Shown piece by piece: positions 55,624-64,000 of a stretch of DNA of 64,000 nt. Position 1 is the stretch's first letter. The number at the start of each line of letters is the position of its first letter. Both the position numbers and the translations under genes were made by a program. A model generated the notes under the pieces. The model was not told where the DNA came from. It was given only the letters and a program-made list of their open reading frames with translations, and did not search any database. The DNA is from Rhodothermales bacterium (lineage in GTDB: Bacteria > Bacteroidota > Rhodothermia > Rhodothermales > VXPQ01): NCBI GenBank assembly GCA_951812345.1, contig OX638295.1, positions 2,204,965 to 2,268,964 of the forward strand, given 5' to 3'.

Positions 55624-56853
55624 ATGCCGAAAACCATTGCCGTACTGGCCACGATGGATACGAAGGGCGCAGAAGCGGACTTCGTACGCCAGGAAATAGA
55701 AGCCCTCGGAGACGAAGCCCTCCTGGTCAACATCGGCGTAGTCGGACCCGCAGCCGTTCCCGTCCACATCGACACCGGTACGGTAATCCGTACAGGGGGA
55801 GGCGACCCGGACGCATTGCTCGCAAGCCCCACGCGCGAGGGCGTCGGCCCCTATCTCGTCCGGGGAGCGCAAAAAATATTGCTGGATCTGGTCCTGGAGA
55901 ACAAGATCCACGCGTTGCTGGCCATGGGCGGCACCCAGGGCACCTCGACCTGTTCGCAAGTCATGCAGGCGCTGCCTTATGGATTCGGCAAAATCATGCT
56001 CTCGACGGCGGCGTCCGGGGACACCGAACCTTTTGTCGATATCAAGGACATCGCCATGATGTTCTCGGTCAGCGATATCCTGGGCCTCAACCCATTCTCG
56101 AGAAAAATCCTGGCGAATGCCGCAGGAGCCGCCGTGGGCATGGCCCGGAAAAGCGAACGCATCATCGCTGCCGAAGCGGGCAGCAAAGGGACCATCGGCA
56201 TGACCAACCTTGGGGTCCTGACCCATGGCGCCATGCACGCCATCGACCTGTTTCACGAGGCGGGCTACGAGGTCATCACCTTTCATGCGATCGGCGCCGG
56301 GGGACGAGCCATGGAACAGATGATGCGGGAAGGGATCATCACAGCGGTCTTCGACTACGGCCTCGGAGAAATCGCCGACGACGTATACGACGGATTACGC
56401 GCTTCGCACGACCCCGAACGCCTGACCGTAGCCGGAAAACTGGGATTGCCGCAGGTGATATGCCCGGGCGGCGCCGAACACATCGGGCTGCTGTTGCATA
56501 CCCCGAACGAAGCGCCGGAGGCCTACAAGAACCACGCCTACGTCTTCCACAGCCCGGTCGTGTTCGCGCCCCGGCTCGGGCCGGACGAAATCCGCAAGGT
56601 GGCTACGGACATTACCCGGCGCCTTGCCCACAGCAAGCAAAAAACCGTCTTCATGCTGCCGTTGCAGGGGGTCAGCCGGTATTCCATTCCCGGCGGGCCG
56701 CTTGCCAACAAGGAAAGCGACGCCGTTTTCTTCGATACGCTGCGCAGCGCCATGCCTGCCTCCATCGAATTGCGCGAGCTGGATTATGGCGCAGAAGACC
56801 CGGCCTTCATCGAGGAAGCGGTACGAACGCTGATCCGTCTGATCGAGCAATAG
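55624..56853 (+). CDS. Tm-1-like ATP-binding domain protein (UPF0261)
   Basis: 409 residues, corresponding to the N-terminal ATP-binding part of tomato Tm-1. Visible signatures are IAVLATMDTKGAEADFV, LLAMGGTQGTSTCSQVM, LGLNPFSRKILANAAGAA, GTIGMTNLGVLTHG and PLQGVSRYSIPGGPLANKES. In plants the fused protein binds a viral replicase, but the bacterial role is unknown. Its TAG stop is the first base triplet of repeat R6, and the aldolase/dehydrogenase gene follows after 87 bp on the same strand. Confidence 0.9.
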   Translation: MPKTIAVLATMDTKGAEADFVRQEIEALGDEALLVNIGVVGPAAVPVHIDTGTVIRTGGGDPDALLASPTREGVGPYLVRGAQKILLDLVLENKIHALLAMGGTQGTSTCSQVMQALPYGFGKIMLSTAASGDTEPFVDIKDIAMMFSVSDILGLNPFSRKILANAAGAAVGMARKSERIIAAEAGSKGTIGMTNLGVLTHGAMHAIDLFHEAGYEVITFHAIGAGGRAMEQMMREGIITAVFDYGLGEIADDVYDGLRASHDPERLTVAGKLGLPQVICPGGAEHIGLLLHTPNEAPEAYKNHAYVFHSPVVFAPRLGPDEIRKVATDITRRLAHSKQKTVFMLPLQGVSRYSIPGGPLANKESDAVFFDTLRSAMPASIELRELDYGAEDPAFIEEAVRTLIRLIEQ

Positions 56854-56930
56854 GATACACTGCTTCGTCATTCCTTGCCAGCGCACCTCTTTCAGCACCT
56901 GATCTTTGCGGACTTAATCAGAATATCCAA
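56852..56930. repeat. Dispersed intergenic repeat, copy R6
   Basis: Inverted relative to R5. It starts GGATACACTGCTTCGTCATTCC, includes TTGCCAGCGCACCTC and ends TTTGCGGACTTAATCAGAATATCC (given here in pieces of the same run). It overlaps the stop codon of the upstream gene and ends ten bases before the ATG of the downstream gene. Confidence 0.85.
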
Positions 56931-56940
56931 TAGAAAAATC

Positions 56941-58908
56941 ATGCACAGTTTGTGGAACGATCAAGAGGCGGAAGCCTGCGCCGGCGACGATCTGGCGCTG
57001 CGCGTGTACACCTCGCGCCTGCTGGGATCGGACGAATATCTGGTCATGCACGGGGGCGGCAACACGTCGGTCAAGGCCGTTGTGCGGGACTTTCTCGGAC
57101 GCGACGTGGAGGTGCTGTATGTGAAGGGCAGCGGATGGGACTTGGAAACCATCGAGAAGCCGGGTTTTCCCGCCCTACGGCTCGACGAAACGAAACGTCT
57201 GGCCGACCTGAAGGCATTGTCTGACGAGGAAATGACGCGGCAATTGCGCTCGTTCATGCTGGACCCGTCGAGCCCATCGCCGTCGGTGGAGGCTATCCTG
57301 CACGCCATCGTTCCGGCCAAATTCGTAGATCATACCCATGCCGATGCGATGGTTACCCTTACGAATAATCCGCAAGGGGAAGCCATTATGCAGGAGATCT
57401 GCTCCGACTGCCTGATCCTGCCGTACGTGATGCCCGGCTTTATTCTGAGCAAACAGGTGCATGAAGCGATCCGGGACATCGATCTGGACCGGTACAAAGG
57501 CATCATCCTCATGCACCACGGCATATTCACGTGGAGCGACGACGCCAGGGTGGCCTACGAAAACATGATCGAACTGGTGAGCCGCGCCGAAGCGTACATC
57601 GCCGAACATGGCCAGACAAATCATCCCGAAGCGCAGCACGACGTGAATCTGCCGGATCTGGCGCGTATCCGCCGGGCGGTATCCGAGGCGCGCGGCTCGG
57701 CGCAATTGGCCATGCTCGACCGGTCGGCAAGCGCTCAGGGCTACGCAAGCCGCAAGGATGTGGCCGCCATCGCCACGCGGGGGCCCATCACGCCGGAGCA
57801 TGTAATCCGCGCCAAACGCATCCCCGCTATAGTGGCCAGGCAACCGGCGGGGGACGTACCCGAAGTGGCCGGATTCTCAAGAGCCTATGCGACCTATTAC
57901 GAAGCCCACAAAACCGAAGGCTTGCAGATGCTCGACCCGGCGCCACGCATGGCCGTCTGGAAAGAGAACGGGTGCATCGCCTTTGGCAGCAGTGTCAAGG
58001 AATGCGGAATCGTTACCGACATTACGCGCCACACCCGCCAGGCCATTCAAACCGGTGAATCCCTCGGCGGGTGGCAGGCTTTGTCGGAGCAGGAAATTTT
58101 CGACCTGGAATACTGGTCGCTCGAACAGGCGAAACTGGGCAAACGGGGCGCTGCAAAAGAACATCAGGGGAAAATCGCCGTCGTCACCGGCGCATGCAGC
58201 GGTATCGGCAAAGCCGCATGCGAAGCCCTTGCCCGGGACGGCGCCACCGTGGCGGGGATAGACATCGATCCCGGCGTTGTCGATGCGCTCGAGGGAATGA
58301 CCGGGATCGTATGCGACGTGACCGATGATAACGCAGTGCAGGCCGCTGTCGATCAGGTGGTGGCTGCGTTCGGCGGCCTCGACATCATCGTTTGCAACGC
58401 GGGTATCTTCCGGTCGGGAGAACGCATCGAGGAGCAGGACGATGAGGCATGGAACCGGATGCTGACCGTCAACCTGACCGCCACGCAACGGTTTATGAAA
58501 ATTGCGATTCCCTATCTGAAACTGGGTGTTCGCCCTTCCATCATCGTGGTAGGATCGCGCAACTATGCTGCGCCCGGCCCGGGGGCAGCGGCGTACTCGG
58601 TCAGTAAGGCCGGGATTACCCAGTTGGCTCGCGTAGCGGCGCTGGAATTGGCTCCCGACGGCGTACGCGTGAATGTCGTACACCCGGACGCGGTGTTCGA
58701 CACCGAGCTATGGACCGACGAAGCCCTGGAACGCTCGGCGAAACGCTACGGCATGACAGTGGAGGAATACAAAACCAAAAACCTCCTCAAGACGGAAATA
58801 CGGTCTGCGGATGTGGGTCGCCTCATTTCCGTCATGGCCGGCGATGTGTTCCGGGCCACTACAGGCGCGCAAGTGCCCATCGATGGCGGCGTGGATCGCG
58901 TGATCTGA
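56941..58908 (+). CDS. Bifunctional class II aldolase / short-chain dehydrogenase
   Basis: 655 residues. Residues 1 to about 400 are a class II aldolase (adducin-head) domain with VMHGGGNTSVK and zinc-binding histidines in VDHTHADAMVTL and MHHGIFTWSDD. Residues about 410-655 are a short-chain dehydrogenase with TGACSGIG (416-423), CNAG and the YSVSK catalytic pair Tyr552/Lys556. The fusion is known for rhamnulose-1-phosphate aldolase/lactaldehyde-forming enzymes (YuxG type), but no rhamnose kinase or isomerase is near, so the substrate is open. The ATG at 56941 is chosen. The frame upstream is repeat R6. Confidence 0.9.
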   Translation: MHSLWNDQEAEACAGDDLALRVYTSRLLGSDEYLVMHGGGNTSVKAVVRDFLGRDVEVLYVKGSGWDLETIEKPGFPALRLDETKRLADLKALSDEEMTRQLRSFMLDPSSPSPSVEAILHAIVPAKFVDHTHADAMVTLTNNPQGEAIMQEICSDCLILPYVMPGFILSKQVHEAIRDIDLDRYKGIILMHHGIFTWSDDARVAYENMIELVSRAEAYIAEHGQTNHPEAQHDVNLPDLARIRRAVSEARGSAQLAMLDRSASAQGYASRKDVAAIATRGPITPEHVIRAKRIPAIVARQPAGDVPEVAGFSRAYATYYEAHKTEGLQMLDPAPRMAVWKENGCIAFGSSVKECGIVTDITRHTRQAIQTGESLGGWQALSEQEIFDLEYWSLEQAKLGKRGAAKEHQGKIAVVTGACSGIGKAACEALARDGATVAGIDIDPGVVDALEGMTGIVCDVTDDNAVQAAVDQVVAAFGGLDIIVCNAGIFRSGERIEEQDDEAWNRMLTVNLTATQRFMKIAIPYLKLGVRPSIIVVGSRNYAAPGPGAAAYSVSKAGITQLARVAALELAPDGVRVNVVHPDAVFDTELWTDEALERSAKRYGMTVEEYKTKNLLKTEIRSADVGRLISVMAGDVFRATTGAQVPIDGGVDRVI

Positions 58909-59250
58909 TCAGACCCGCCCGAAATCGTCCTCCAGCCGAACGATATCGTCTTCGAGACACCGTCCAAGCTGGGTCTCGATGATGATCAGCGGTTCCCGCC
59001 CGTCATTCTCGATACGGTGAATGTCCCCCGTATTGATAAAAAACGCATCTCCGGTCGCTACGCGGTGCTGTGTCTCATTTAAGGTAAAAAGACCTTCGCC
59101 GGAAACAATCACCCAGTGCTCCCGGCGGTGCGCATGTTTCTGAAGAGACAGCCGCTTCCCGGGATGCACGATAATGCGTTTGACCCGATATCCCGGTTCG
59201 TTCAGGTATTCTTCCCAGCGGCCCCAGGGCCTGTCGTCGGAATCCGTCAT
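58909..59250 (-). CDS. Cupin, mannose-6-phosphate isomerase C-terminal type
   Basis: A 113-residue single cupin. RPWGRWEEYLNEPGYRVKRIIVHPGKRLSLQKHAHRREHW and IVSGEGLFTLN show the metal-binding histidines (HAHRREHW) of the ManC/type II PMI C-terminal domain, here without the nucleotidyltransferase part. It may isomerise or bind a phosphosugar. The start overlaps the NhaC gene stop, and its end abuts the convergent aldolase gene with no spacer. Confidence 0.88.
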   Translation of the reverse strand: MTDSDDRPWGRWEEYLNEPGYRVKRIIVHPGKRLSLQKHAHRREHWVIVSGEGLFTLNETQHRVATGDAFFINTGDIHRIENDGREPLIIIETQLGRCLEDDIVRLEDDFGRV

Positions 59251-61184
59251 GCCTCAGGAATACTCTTGCCGAAAACCCGCAACCCGAAAAACAGCACGCC
59301 GCCCCCTATCGCCATGCCGATCCACCAGGGCATCCCGAATCCGGCCGGCAGTATACCGAGCAGCATGGCGACCACCCCGACAAACAATGCGTACGGAAGC
59401 TGGGTGCGCACGTGATCCATGTGATCGCACCCGGACGCCATGGACGAAAGAATCGTCGTATCCGATATCGGGGAACAATGATCTCCGCAGACCGCTCCGG
59501 TGAGCACGCAGGCCACGGAGGAATAAAGAATGTGATGATGCCCGCCGCCGGTCATCCCGTTTATTTCAAGAATGGCCCACACAAGCGGAATCACGAGCGG
59601 CATGAGAATGCCCATTGCCCCCCAGCTCGACCCCGTGGAAAAGGCGGTCACTGCCGCAAGCACGAAGATCAGCACCGGCACGATTCCCGGCGGGAGCGAT
59701 TCGCCCAGTACGGAAATAAGGTAATCGGCCGTATGAATTACCGTAGTGATTTCCGAAAGCGCCCAGGCCAATACCAGAATAACACATGCCAGCAACATGG
59801 TCTTGACGCCGGCGAACCATGCGTTGACGGTCTCGGTCAGCGACAGCGTCCGGCGTCCGAGCGACAACGCCACGGCCGTAATAACGCCGAGCAACGATCC
59901 CCACATCAGGGCGCTGTACGAATCCGCAGATCCGATAATATCCCGTACACTATCGCCTTCCCCGGTCACATAGAGCCCGCCCAGTACCGACACGACCAGC
60001 ACAACGATCGGCAGCACAGCGTCCATAGCATGGTATTTCACACCGGCCTTGGGCGCCATGGCCGCAGATTCCCCTTCGTCCAGGGCGATCTCGGCATCTG
60101 GAGAAGACACTTGCCCGGTCAGACGGGCTCTTTGTTCCGCGTGGTACATCGGGCCAAAATCCCGGGAAGACGAGGCTACGCAGAACACGAAAAAGATGGC
60201 AAGGACCGGATAAAAACTATACGGGATCGATTGCAGAAATATCGAATAGGCCGACTCATTGAAGCCGCCCAGGTTCTCTATAGCCACGCCGATCAGACCG
60301 ACCTCGTAGCCGATCCATGTCGTAACAAGCGCAAGACAGGCAACGGGCGCTGCCGTGGAATCCACGATATACGCCAGTTTCTCGCGCGAGACCTGGAACC
60401 GGTCCGTCACCGAACGCATCGTGTTGCCGACCACGAGCGTATTGGCGTAATCGTCGAAAAAGACAAGCAGGCCCAATACCCCCGTAGCTACCTGTGCCTT
60501 GCGCGGCGAGCGGGTCCGGCGGACCATGCGTTCGACGATGTCCTGCATCCCGCCGTTGCGCGAAATGATGCCTACCATGCCCCCGATCATGAGCGAAAAA
60601 AGGATGATGGCGCCGTGACCGGGGTCGATCAGCGCGGCAAGCACATACACCTGAAACGTATCGAGAAGCCCTACCCACAATGCCGTAAACCCCATTCCCT
60701 TTGCAACCCAGGCGCCTACTATAAGCCCCAGAAACAGGGCGGGAATGACCTGCCGCAGAATCAGCGCGGCGGCAATGGCAATGAGGGGAGGAAGGATAGA
60801 AACCCATCCGGGAATGACATGCATGCCGGCCTGTGCAACCACCTGCCCGTTGCGCAATAATTCGATGGATGTGGAGCCTGTCGATGCAACTTCCGCATCG
60901 CGCAGATATACCCCCCCGTCCGGCGAAGCTTCCAGCGCCTGGGGCGTTGCCTCCCCAATCCGCACCTTGAACACCGCCGTGGAATCGGCATCCGCCCGTA
61001 TGCCTTCCACACGCACATCGAAGGCTTTGTCGCGAAGCATCAGGGATGGCGCATCCAGCGACCAGGTTTGCGCCTGTACGCTACCGGCCCAGCAAAATGC
61101 CGCCACGCACACCCATCCCCTTGCACAAAAGAGGCGCCGCAGTACCCCGGAAAAACAGCTCCCCTTGCTTCGTTTATTATCCAC
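59247..61184 (-). CDS. NhaC family Na+/H+ antiporter with a periplasmic N-terminal domain
   Basis: About 645 residues from the GTG at 61184. It starts with a signal sequence (LFCARGWVCVAAFCWAGSVQAQ). A soluble domain of about 90 residues follows (WSLDAPSLMLRDKAFDVRVEG; EASPDGGVYLRDAEVASTG). About twelve membrane helices come next, with family motifs LLVFFDDYANTLVVGNTMRSVTDRF, FSTGSSWGAMGILMPLVIPL and CGDHCSPISDTTILSS. The substrate is Na+/H+ or an organic ion. The start overlaps the symporter stop by eight bases. An ATG at 61238 would overlap more and spoil the signal. Confidence 0.88.
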   Translation of the reverse strand: MDNKRSKGSCFSGVLRRLFCARGWVCVAAFCWAGSVQAQTWSLDAPSLMLRDKAFDVRVEGIRADADSTAVFKVRIGEATPQALEASPDGGVYLRDAEVASTGSTSIELLRNGQVVAQAGMHVIPGWVSILPPLIAIAAALILRQVIPALFLGLIVGAWVAKGMGFTALWVGLLDTFQVYVLAALIDPGHGAIILFSLMIGGMVGIISRNGGMQDIVERMVRRTRSPRKAQVATGVLGLLVFFDDYANTLVVGNTMRSVTDRFQVSREKLAYIVDSTAAPVACLALVTTWIGYEVGLIGVAIENLGGFNESAYSIFLQSIPYSFYPVLAIFFVFCVASSSRDFGPMYHAEQRARLTGQVSSPDAEIALDEGESAAMAPKAGVKYHAMDAVLPIVVLVVSVLGGLYVTGEGDSVRDIIGSADSYSALMWGSLLGVITAVALSLGRRTLSLTETVNAWFAGVKTMLLACVILVLAWALSEITTVIHTADYLISVLGESLPPGIVPVLIFVLAAVTAFSTGSSWGAMGILMPLVIPLVWAILEINGMTGGGHHHILYSSVACVLTGAVCGDHCSPISDTTILSSMASGCDHMDHVRTQLPYALFVGVVAMLLGILPAGFGMPWWIGMAIGGGVLFFGLRVFGKSIPEA

Positions 61185-62943
61185 GGGATTGCCGTTTCTT
61201 CCTGCGTTTCTCCTCGATGCTGCGCTTGTGCGCCTCATAGTTCTCGATCCAGGGCTGGCGCTTGAAATACCCGAGCGTCATTTCCCGGACCTTGCCCGAA
61301 AGGAATATCATTGCCAGCAGGTTCGGCAGAATCACGATGCCAAGGAACACATCGCCCAGGGTCCAGACCGTCGCCAGGGCCAACGTAGCGCCCACAAAGT
61401 GCATTGCCACAAAGACCGCCTTGTACGGGATGACTCCCTTTTCGCCAAACAGATAATAGGCGCAACGATCGCCGTAATAACTCCATGCAATGGCGGTCGA
61501 AATAGCGAACAGCAGTACGCATAGAATAACGATGTACCCGCCCCAATTCCCCAGCGGAGCCAACCCCCGCTGAAAACCGAGTTGCGTCATCGGCGCACCG
61601 TTCTCGACGGCATTTCCGTACAGCACCACATACACATCCCCGTCATTCCCGATGGCGTGTTGGCTGGCAGGCACAAGGGTCCCGGTAAAAGGCTCGGTAT
61701 GCGCCGCATCGACAAACAAACGCTCGACGACCACATCGTGCCAGGCAGGTTGCGCCATGCCCGGACCGGTTAGCGGCATCCCGTCACGAATCAGGATTTC
61801 CTCCAGAGGATCGGCAGTGGAAAAGGCGCCCGCCCCATCCTGCTGTACATAGCCCATATCGCCCGACGCCAGATCCAATTCCGTGGGCACCTGGTCATTC
61901 CATACGCCGGTTATCAGGATAACCAGCGCCGTCATCGTACAAATGACGATGGTGTCGATGAACGGTTCGAGCAAGGCCACGACCCCCTCCGAGACGGGCT
62001 CGTCGGTCTTGGCCGCAGAGTGTGCAATGGGCGCCGACCCCTGTCCGGCTTCGTTCGAAAACAGCCCGCGGCGAACACCCCACATGAGCGTAAGGAGGAA
62101 CGCTCCCGTGCCAACCCCGGCCACGCCGGCGCTCGGATTGAACGCCTCCCTGAAAATGAGCCCCAGTGCGCCGGGAAGCTGGTCTATGTTGATTACAATG
62201 ATCACAAGGGCGCCCAGTACATACACGGCGGCCATGGCTGGCGCAAGGATCCCCGTCACCCGGCCGATACGGCTAATGCCCCCGAGAATGACCATGCCTA
62301 TGACGGCTGCGGTCACGATACCCGTAATCCAGGCGGCCACGCCAAACTCGGAGAACACCACATCGGCCACGGTATTGGCCTGTACCGCGTTGCCGGTTAA
62401 AAAAGCGGTGATGCCAAGAAGCACGGCAAAAAAACCGGCAAGCGGCTTCCACCTCTTCCCCATTCCTCGTTCGATATAATACATCGGCCCGCCCGCCACC
62501 GTACCCTGCCGGCGGGACGCATCGTCCGCGGGCACCATGTCGCGGTAATGCTGCGCGAGCGTAACTTCCGTGTACTTGGTCGCCATGCCAAGAAACGCAG
62601 TGACCCACATCCAGAAAATCGCTCCGGGACCGCCCCAGTGAATGGCGATGGCCACCCCGGCGATATTTCCAATGCCTACCGTAGCCGAAAGGGCCGTGGT
62701 AAGCGCCTGAAAATGGGACACGTCCCCGGGCTCGTCGGGGTCGTCGTACTTACCCGATGTGACGGCAAACCCGTGCCGGAGACGACGCACCTGAATGAAT
62801 TGCAACCGAAGCGTCAGGTATACGCCGGTGCCCAAAAGCAGGATGATGACAACGGGAATCGTCTCACCGCCGACAGAGGGACCGAATGACCATATGACAC
62901 TTTCCAGTGCGGAAACGACCCGTTCAAAAAAATCCATAATCAA
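61177..62943 (-). CDS. Alanine/glycine:cation symporter family protein
   Basis: 588 residues with eleven or so helices of the AGCS family: FQALTTALSATVGIGNIAGVAIAIHWGGPGAIFWMWV, GGPMYYIERGMGKRWKP, WGVRRGLFSNEAGQGSAPIAHS. It imports small amino acids with Na+. Compared with usual members (about 450-500 residues) it has an insert of about 100 residues (about 355-455) between two helices, probably extracytoplasmic and hydrophilic. It is the first of three linked genes (symporter, antiporter, cupin). The 124-bp gap to ftsE upstream shows nothing notable. Confidence 0.92.
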   Translation of the reverse strand: MIMDFFERVVSALESVIWSFGPSVGGETIPVVIILLLGTGVYLTLRLQFIQVRRLRHGFAVTSGKYDDPDEPGDVSHFQALTTALSATVGIGNIAGVAIAIHWGGPGAIFWMWVTAFLGMATKYTEVTLAQHYRDMVPADDASRRQGTVAGGPMYYIERGMGKRWKPLAGFFAVLLGITAFLTGNAVQANTVADVVFSEFGVAAWITGIVTAAVIGMVILGGISRIGRVTGILAPAMAAVYVLGALVIIVINIDQLPGALGLIFREAFNPSAGVAGVGTGAFLLTLMWGVRRGLFSNEAGQGSAPIAHSAAKTDEPVSEGVVALLEPFIDTIVICTMTALVILITGVWNDQVPTELDLASGDMGYVQQDGAGAFSTADPLEEILIRDGMPLTGPGMAQPAWHDVVVERLFVDAAHTEPFTGTLVPASQHAIGNDGDVYVVLYGNAVENGAPMTQLGFQRGLAPLGNWGGYIVILCVLLFAISTAIAWSYYGDRCAYYLFGEKGVIPYKAVFVAMHFVGATLALATVWTLGDVFLGIVILPNLLAMIFLSGKVREMTLGYFKRQPWIENYEAHKRSIEEKRRKKRQSRG

Positions 62944-63067
62944 GCCTGCGTAAAGGGTGGGTAAACGAATGACCTCTTCTTCACATTTTCATATGCAACT
63001 CCGAACATAACGGCCTGCGCATCATGCATGATCCGGAACAGGTATTTCGGAACAGGGCATACATATT

Positions 63068-63751
63068 TTAAAGGTTTTCAGGATCCACATCCACAATGTG
63101 TCTCCCCATAAAACCCAACGTCCGGGCAGGAAATTGCTTGATCAGGCGATAATTGTGCGTAGCCATCAGCACCGTCATGCCCTGCCGGTGAAGCCCGGTT
63201 ATCAATTTGAGGATCTCGTCGGCGACGTTCGGATCCAGATTCCCGGTGGGTTCGTCGGCCAGTAACATCAACGGCTCGTTCACGATGGCCCGGGCAATCG
63301 AAACGCGCTGCTGTTCTCCTCCGGATAACTCGTGGGGAAAGTGCTTCTTCTTGTGGCTCAACCCCACCAACGACAGCACCTCCATAACACGCTCCCTGAC
63401 GGCCTTGCCCCGCTTGCCGATTACATACATGGCAAACGCAACATTTTCGTACACCGTACGATCGGGAAGCAACTGAAAATCCTGAAACACAACGCCCAGC
63501 GAGCGCCGCAAATACGGAATTTTCTTGTAGCGTATCCGATCCGTCCGATACTCGCCTATCTGCGCTACGCCATCGTCCGGAAACACATCCATGTACAACA
63601 TCCGCAACAGGGTCGTTTTCCCGCTCCCGGTAGGACCGACCAGATACGCCATTTCCCCCTGCTGGATCGTCAGATCAAGGTGCTCGACCACGATACGGCG
63701 ATGGCCGTCGGGCAACACGTAAGAGAGCGATATGTCGGAAAGACGGATCAT
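63068..63751 (-). CDS. ftsE: Cell-division ABC ATPase FtsE
   Basis: 227 residues. Walker A is [10 protein letters not shown] (residues 39-48), the signature is [16 protein letters not shown], Walker B is [12 protein letters not shown], and [23 protein letters not shown] is written in FtsE style. With FtsX it controls cell-wall hydrolases at division. No ftsX follows here, and the next gene downstream is the amino-acid symporter. The ATG at 63751 lies only five bases from the end of repeat R7, so its leader is the repeat itself. Confidence 0.9.
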   Translation of the reverse strand: MIRLSDISLSYVLPDGHRRIVVEHLDLTIQQGEMAYLVGPTGSGKTTLLRMLYMDVFPDDGVAQIGEYRTDRIRYKKIPYLRRSLGVVFQDFQLLPDRTVYENVAFAMYVIGKRGKAVRERVMEVLSLVGLSHKKKHFPHELSGGEQQRVSIARAIVNEPLMLLADEPTGNLDPNVADEILKLITGLHRQGMTVLMATHNYRLIKQFPARTLGFMGRHIVDVDPENL

Positions 63752-63756
63752 GTCAT

Positions 63757-63946
63757 AGGATACTCTGATTAAGCCCGCGAATCTCAGAGGCTTGCGAGGG
63801 GTGCGCTGGCAAGGAATGACGAAGCAATGTGGCAGGCCCCACATAATGAGGAATGACGCGGCCAGCGTGCCCCTCGCAGCCTCCCGAAGGGCGCGTCACA
63901 TACGAACGTGAAGTGCTGAGCGAAGCGGTTTTGATCAGAGTATCCT
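63757..63946. repeat. Dispersed intergenic repeat, copy R7 (longest, about 190 bp)
   Basis: It starts AGGATACTCTGATTAAGCCC and ends GGTTTTGATCAGAGTATCCT, so its outer 13 bases form inverted repeats. Inside are TGGCAAGGAATGACGAAGC, a hairpin ATGTGG...CCACAT, a second GAGGAATGACG and the short hairpin CCCGAAGGG. Left parts match R5 and R6, right parts match R1 and R2. It is therefore the composite from which the others look like halves. Confidence 0.85.
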
Positions 63947-64000
63947 TAAATTTCGACGATGCAATCATGATGTCCCGTACGCACGAACGTGACGCGCTGA
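63947..64000. repeat. Beginning of a further repeat module at the window end
   Basis: TTCGACGATGCAATCATGAT and ACGAACGTGACGCGCTGA are inverted matches of the middle of R2 (ATCATGATTCCATCGTTGAA, GTGTCACGTTCG). No coding sequence is seen here. The element continues beyond the window. Confidence 0.6.

Noticed and set aside
54733-56853. Reading the Tm-1-like pair as an anti-phage defence system because plant Tm-1 is antiviral
   Set aside because: The genes are common metabolic-type bacterial families, the neighbours are catabolic, and no defence gene is close by.

Overview
The window reads as a piece of a chromosome from a GC-rich member of the Bacteroidota, most likely Rhodothermales or a close relative. 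This is inferred from gene content, not from a database match. The pointers are an rpsF-rpsR-rplI operon without ssb, a complete-looking LptB/LptA/LptC block (a Gram-negative outer membrane), a menaquinone operon, type IX secretion (a PorZ-like propeller and C-terminal sorting domains), a TonB-dependent receptor, YfhO/WecB glycan genes and weak or absent Shine-Dalgarno sites at many starts. Nearly all of the DNA is coding, and I see no prophage, CRISPR array or transposase gene.

Layout: 1-1623 the 5' part of a TonB-dependent receptor (its 3' end lies outside the window); 1.8-2.0 kb a cold-shock protein; 2.1-5.6 kb dsbD, a small helical protein and an AlkA-like glycosylase; 5.7-6.9 kb ribosomal proteins S6, S18 and L9; 7.1-10.0 kb an acetyltransferase, prfA and a DAHP synthase; 10.2-13.0 kb lptC-lptA-lptB; 13.1-19.8 kb menF-menD-menB-menA-menE; 19.8-28.1 kb a YbbR protein, an HprK-like kinase, two glycosyltransferases, wecB and a YfhO membrane protein; 28.2-29.3 kb gatC and plsC. 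From plsC down to the receptor everything is on the minus strand, often with ATGA-type overlaps. Then come DUF4342 and a serine/threonine dehydratase (plus), grpE-dnaJ-flavin reductase (minus), DUF2231, sppA, a DUF4105 protein, nth and gpmI.

40.8-48.7 kb is a minus-strand carbohydrate block: a phytanoyl-CoA-dioxygenase-type oxygenase and a Gfo/Idh/MocA dehydrogenase, two tandem PQQ-type sugar dehydrogenases (one broken), and an RbsBAC-like ABC importer. Two tRNA genes (Glu, His) follow, then a PorZ-like protein, ribH, a PHP phosphoesterase, an M48 protease and two TM2 proteins. 54.7-58.9 kb is a plus-strand set: two halves of a Tm-1-like protein encoded by adjacent genes and a bifunctional class II aldolase/short-chain dehydrogenase. 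They face a cupin, an NhaC antiporter and an alanine/glycine:cation symporter. ftsE closes the window.

The least expected signals are repeats. A dispersed intergenic element (about eight copies, R0-R7, plus a related fragment at the right end) always presents a motif close to GATCAGAGTATCC towards the 5' end of a gene. menD carries two AT-rich in-frame insertions, one built of about 42-bp repeats and one a palindrome. A flavin reductase gene fused to dnaJ's stop codon begins with 21-bp repeats coding for heptads. The grpE-dnaJ spacer holds a G-rich minisatellite. No transcription factor other than the cold-shock protein is encoded in the window.
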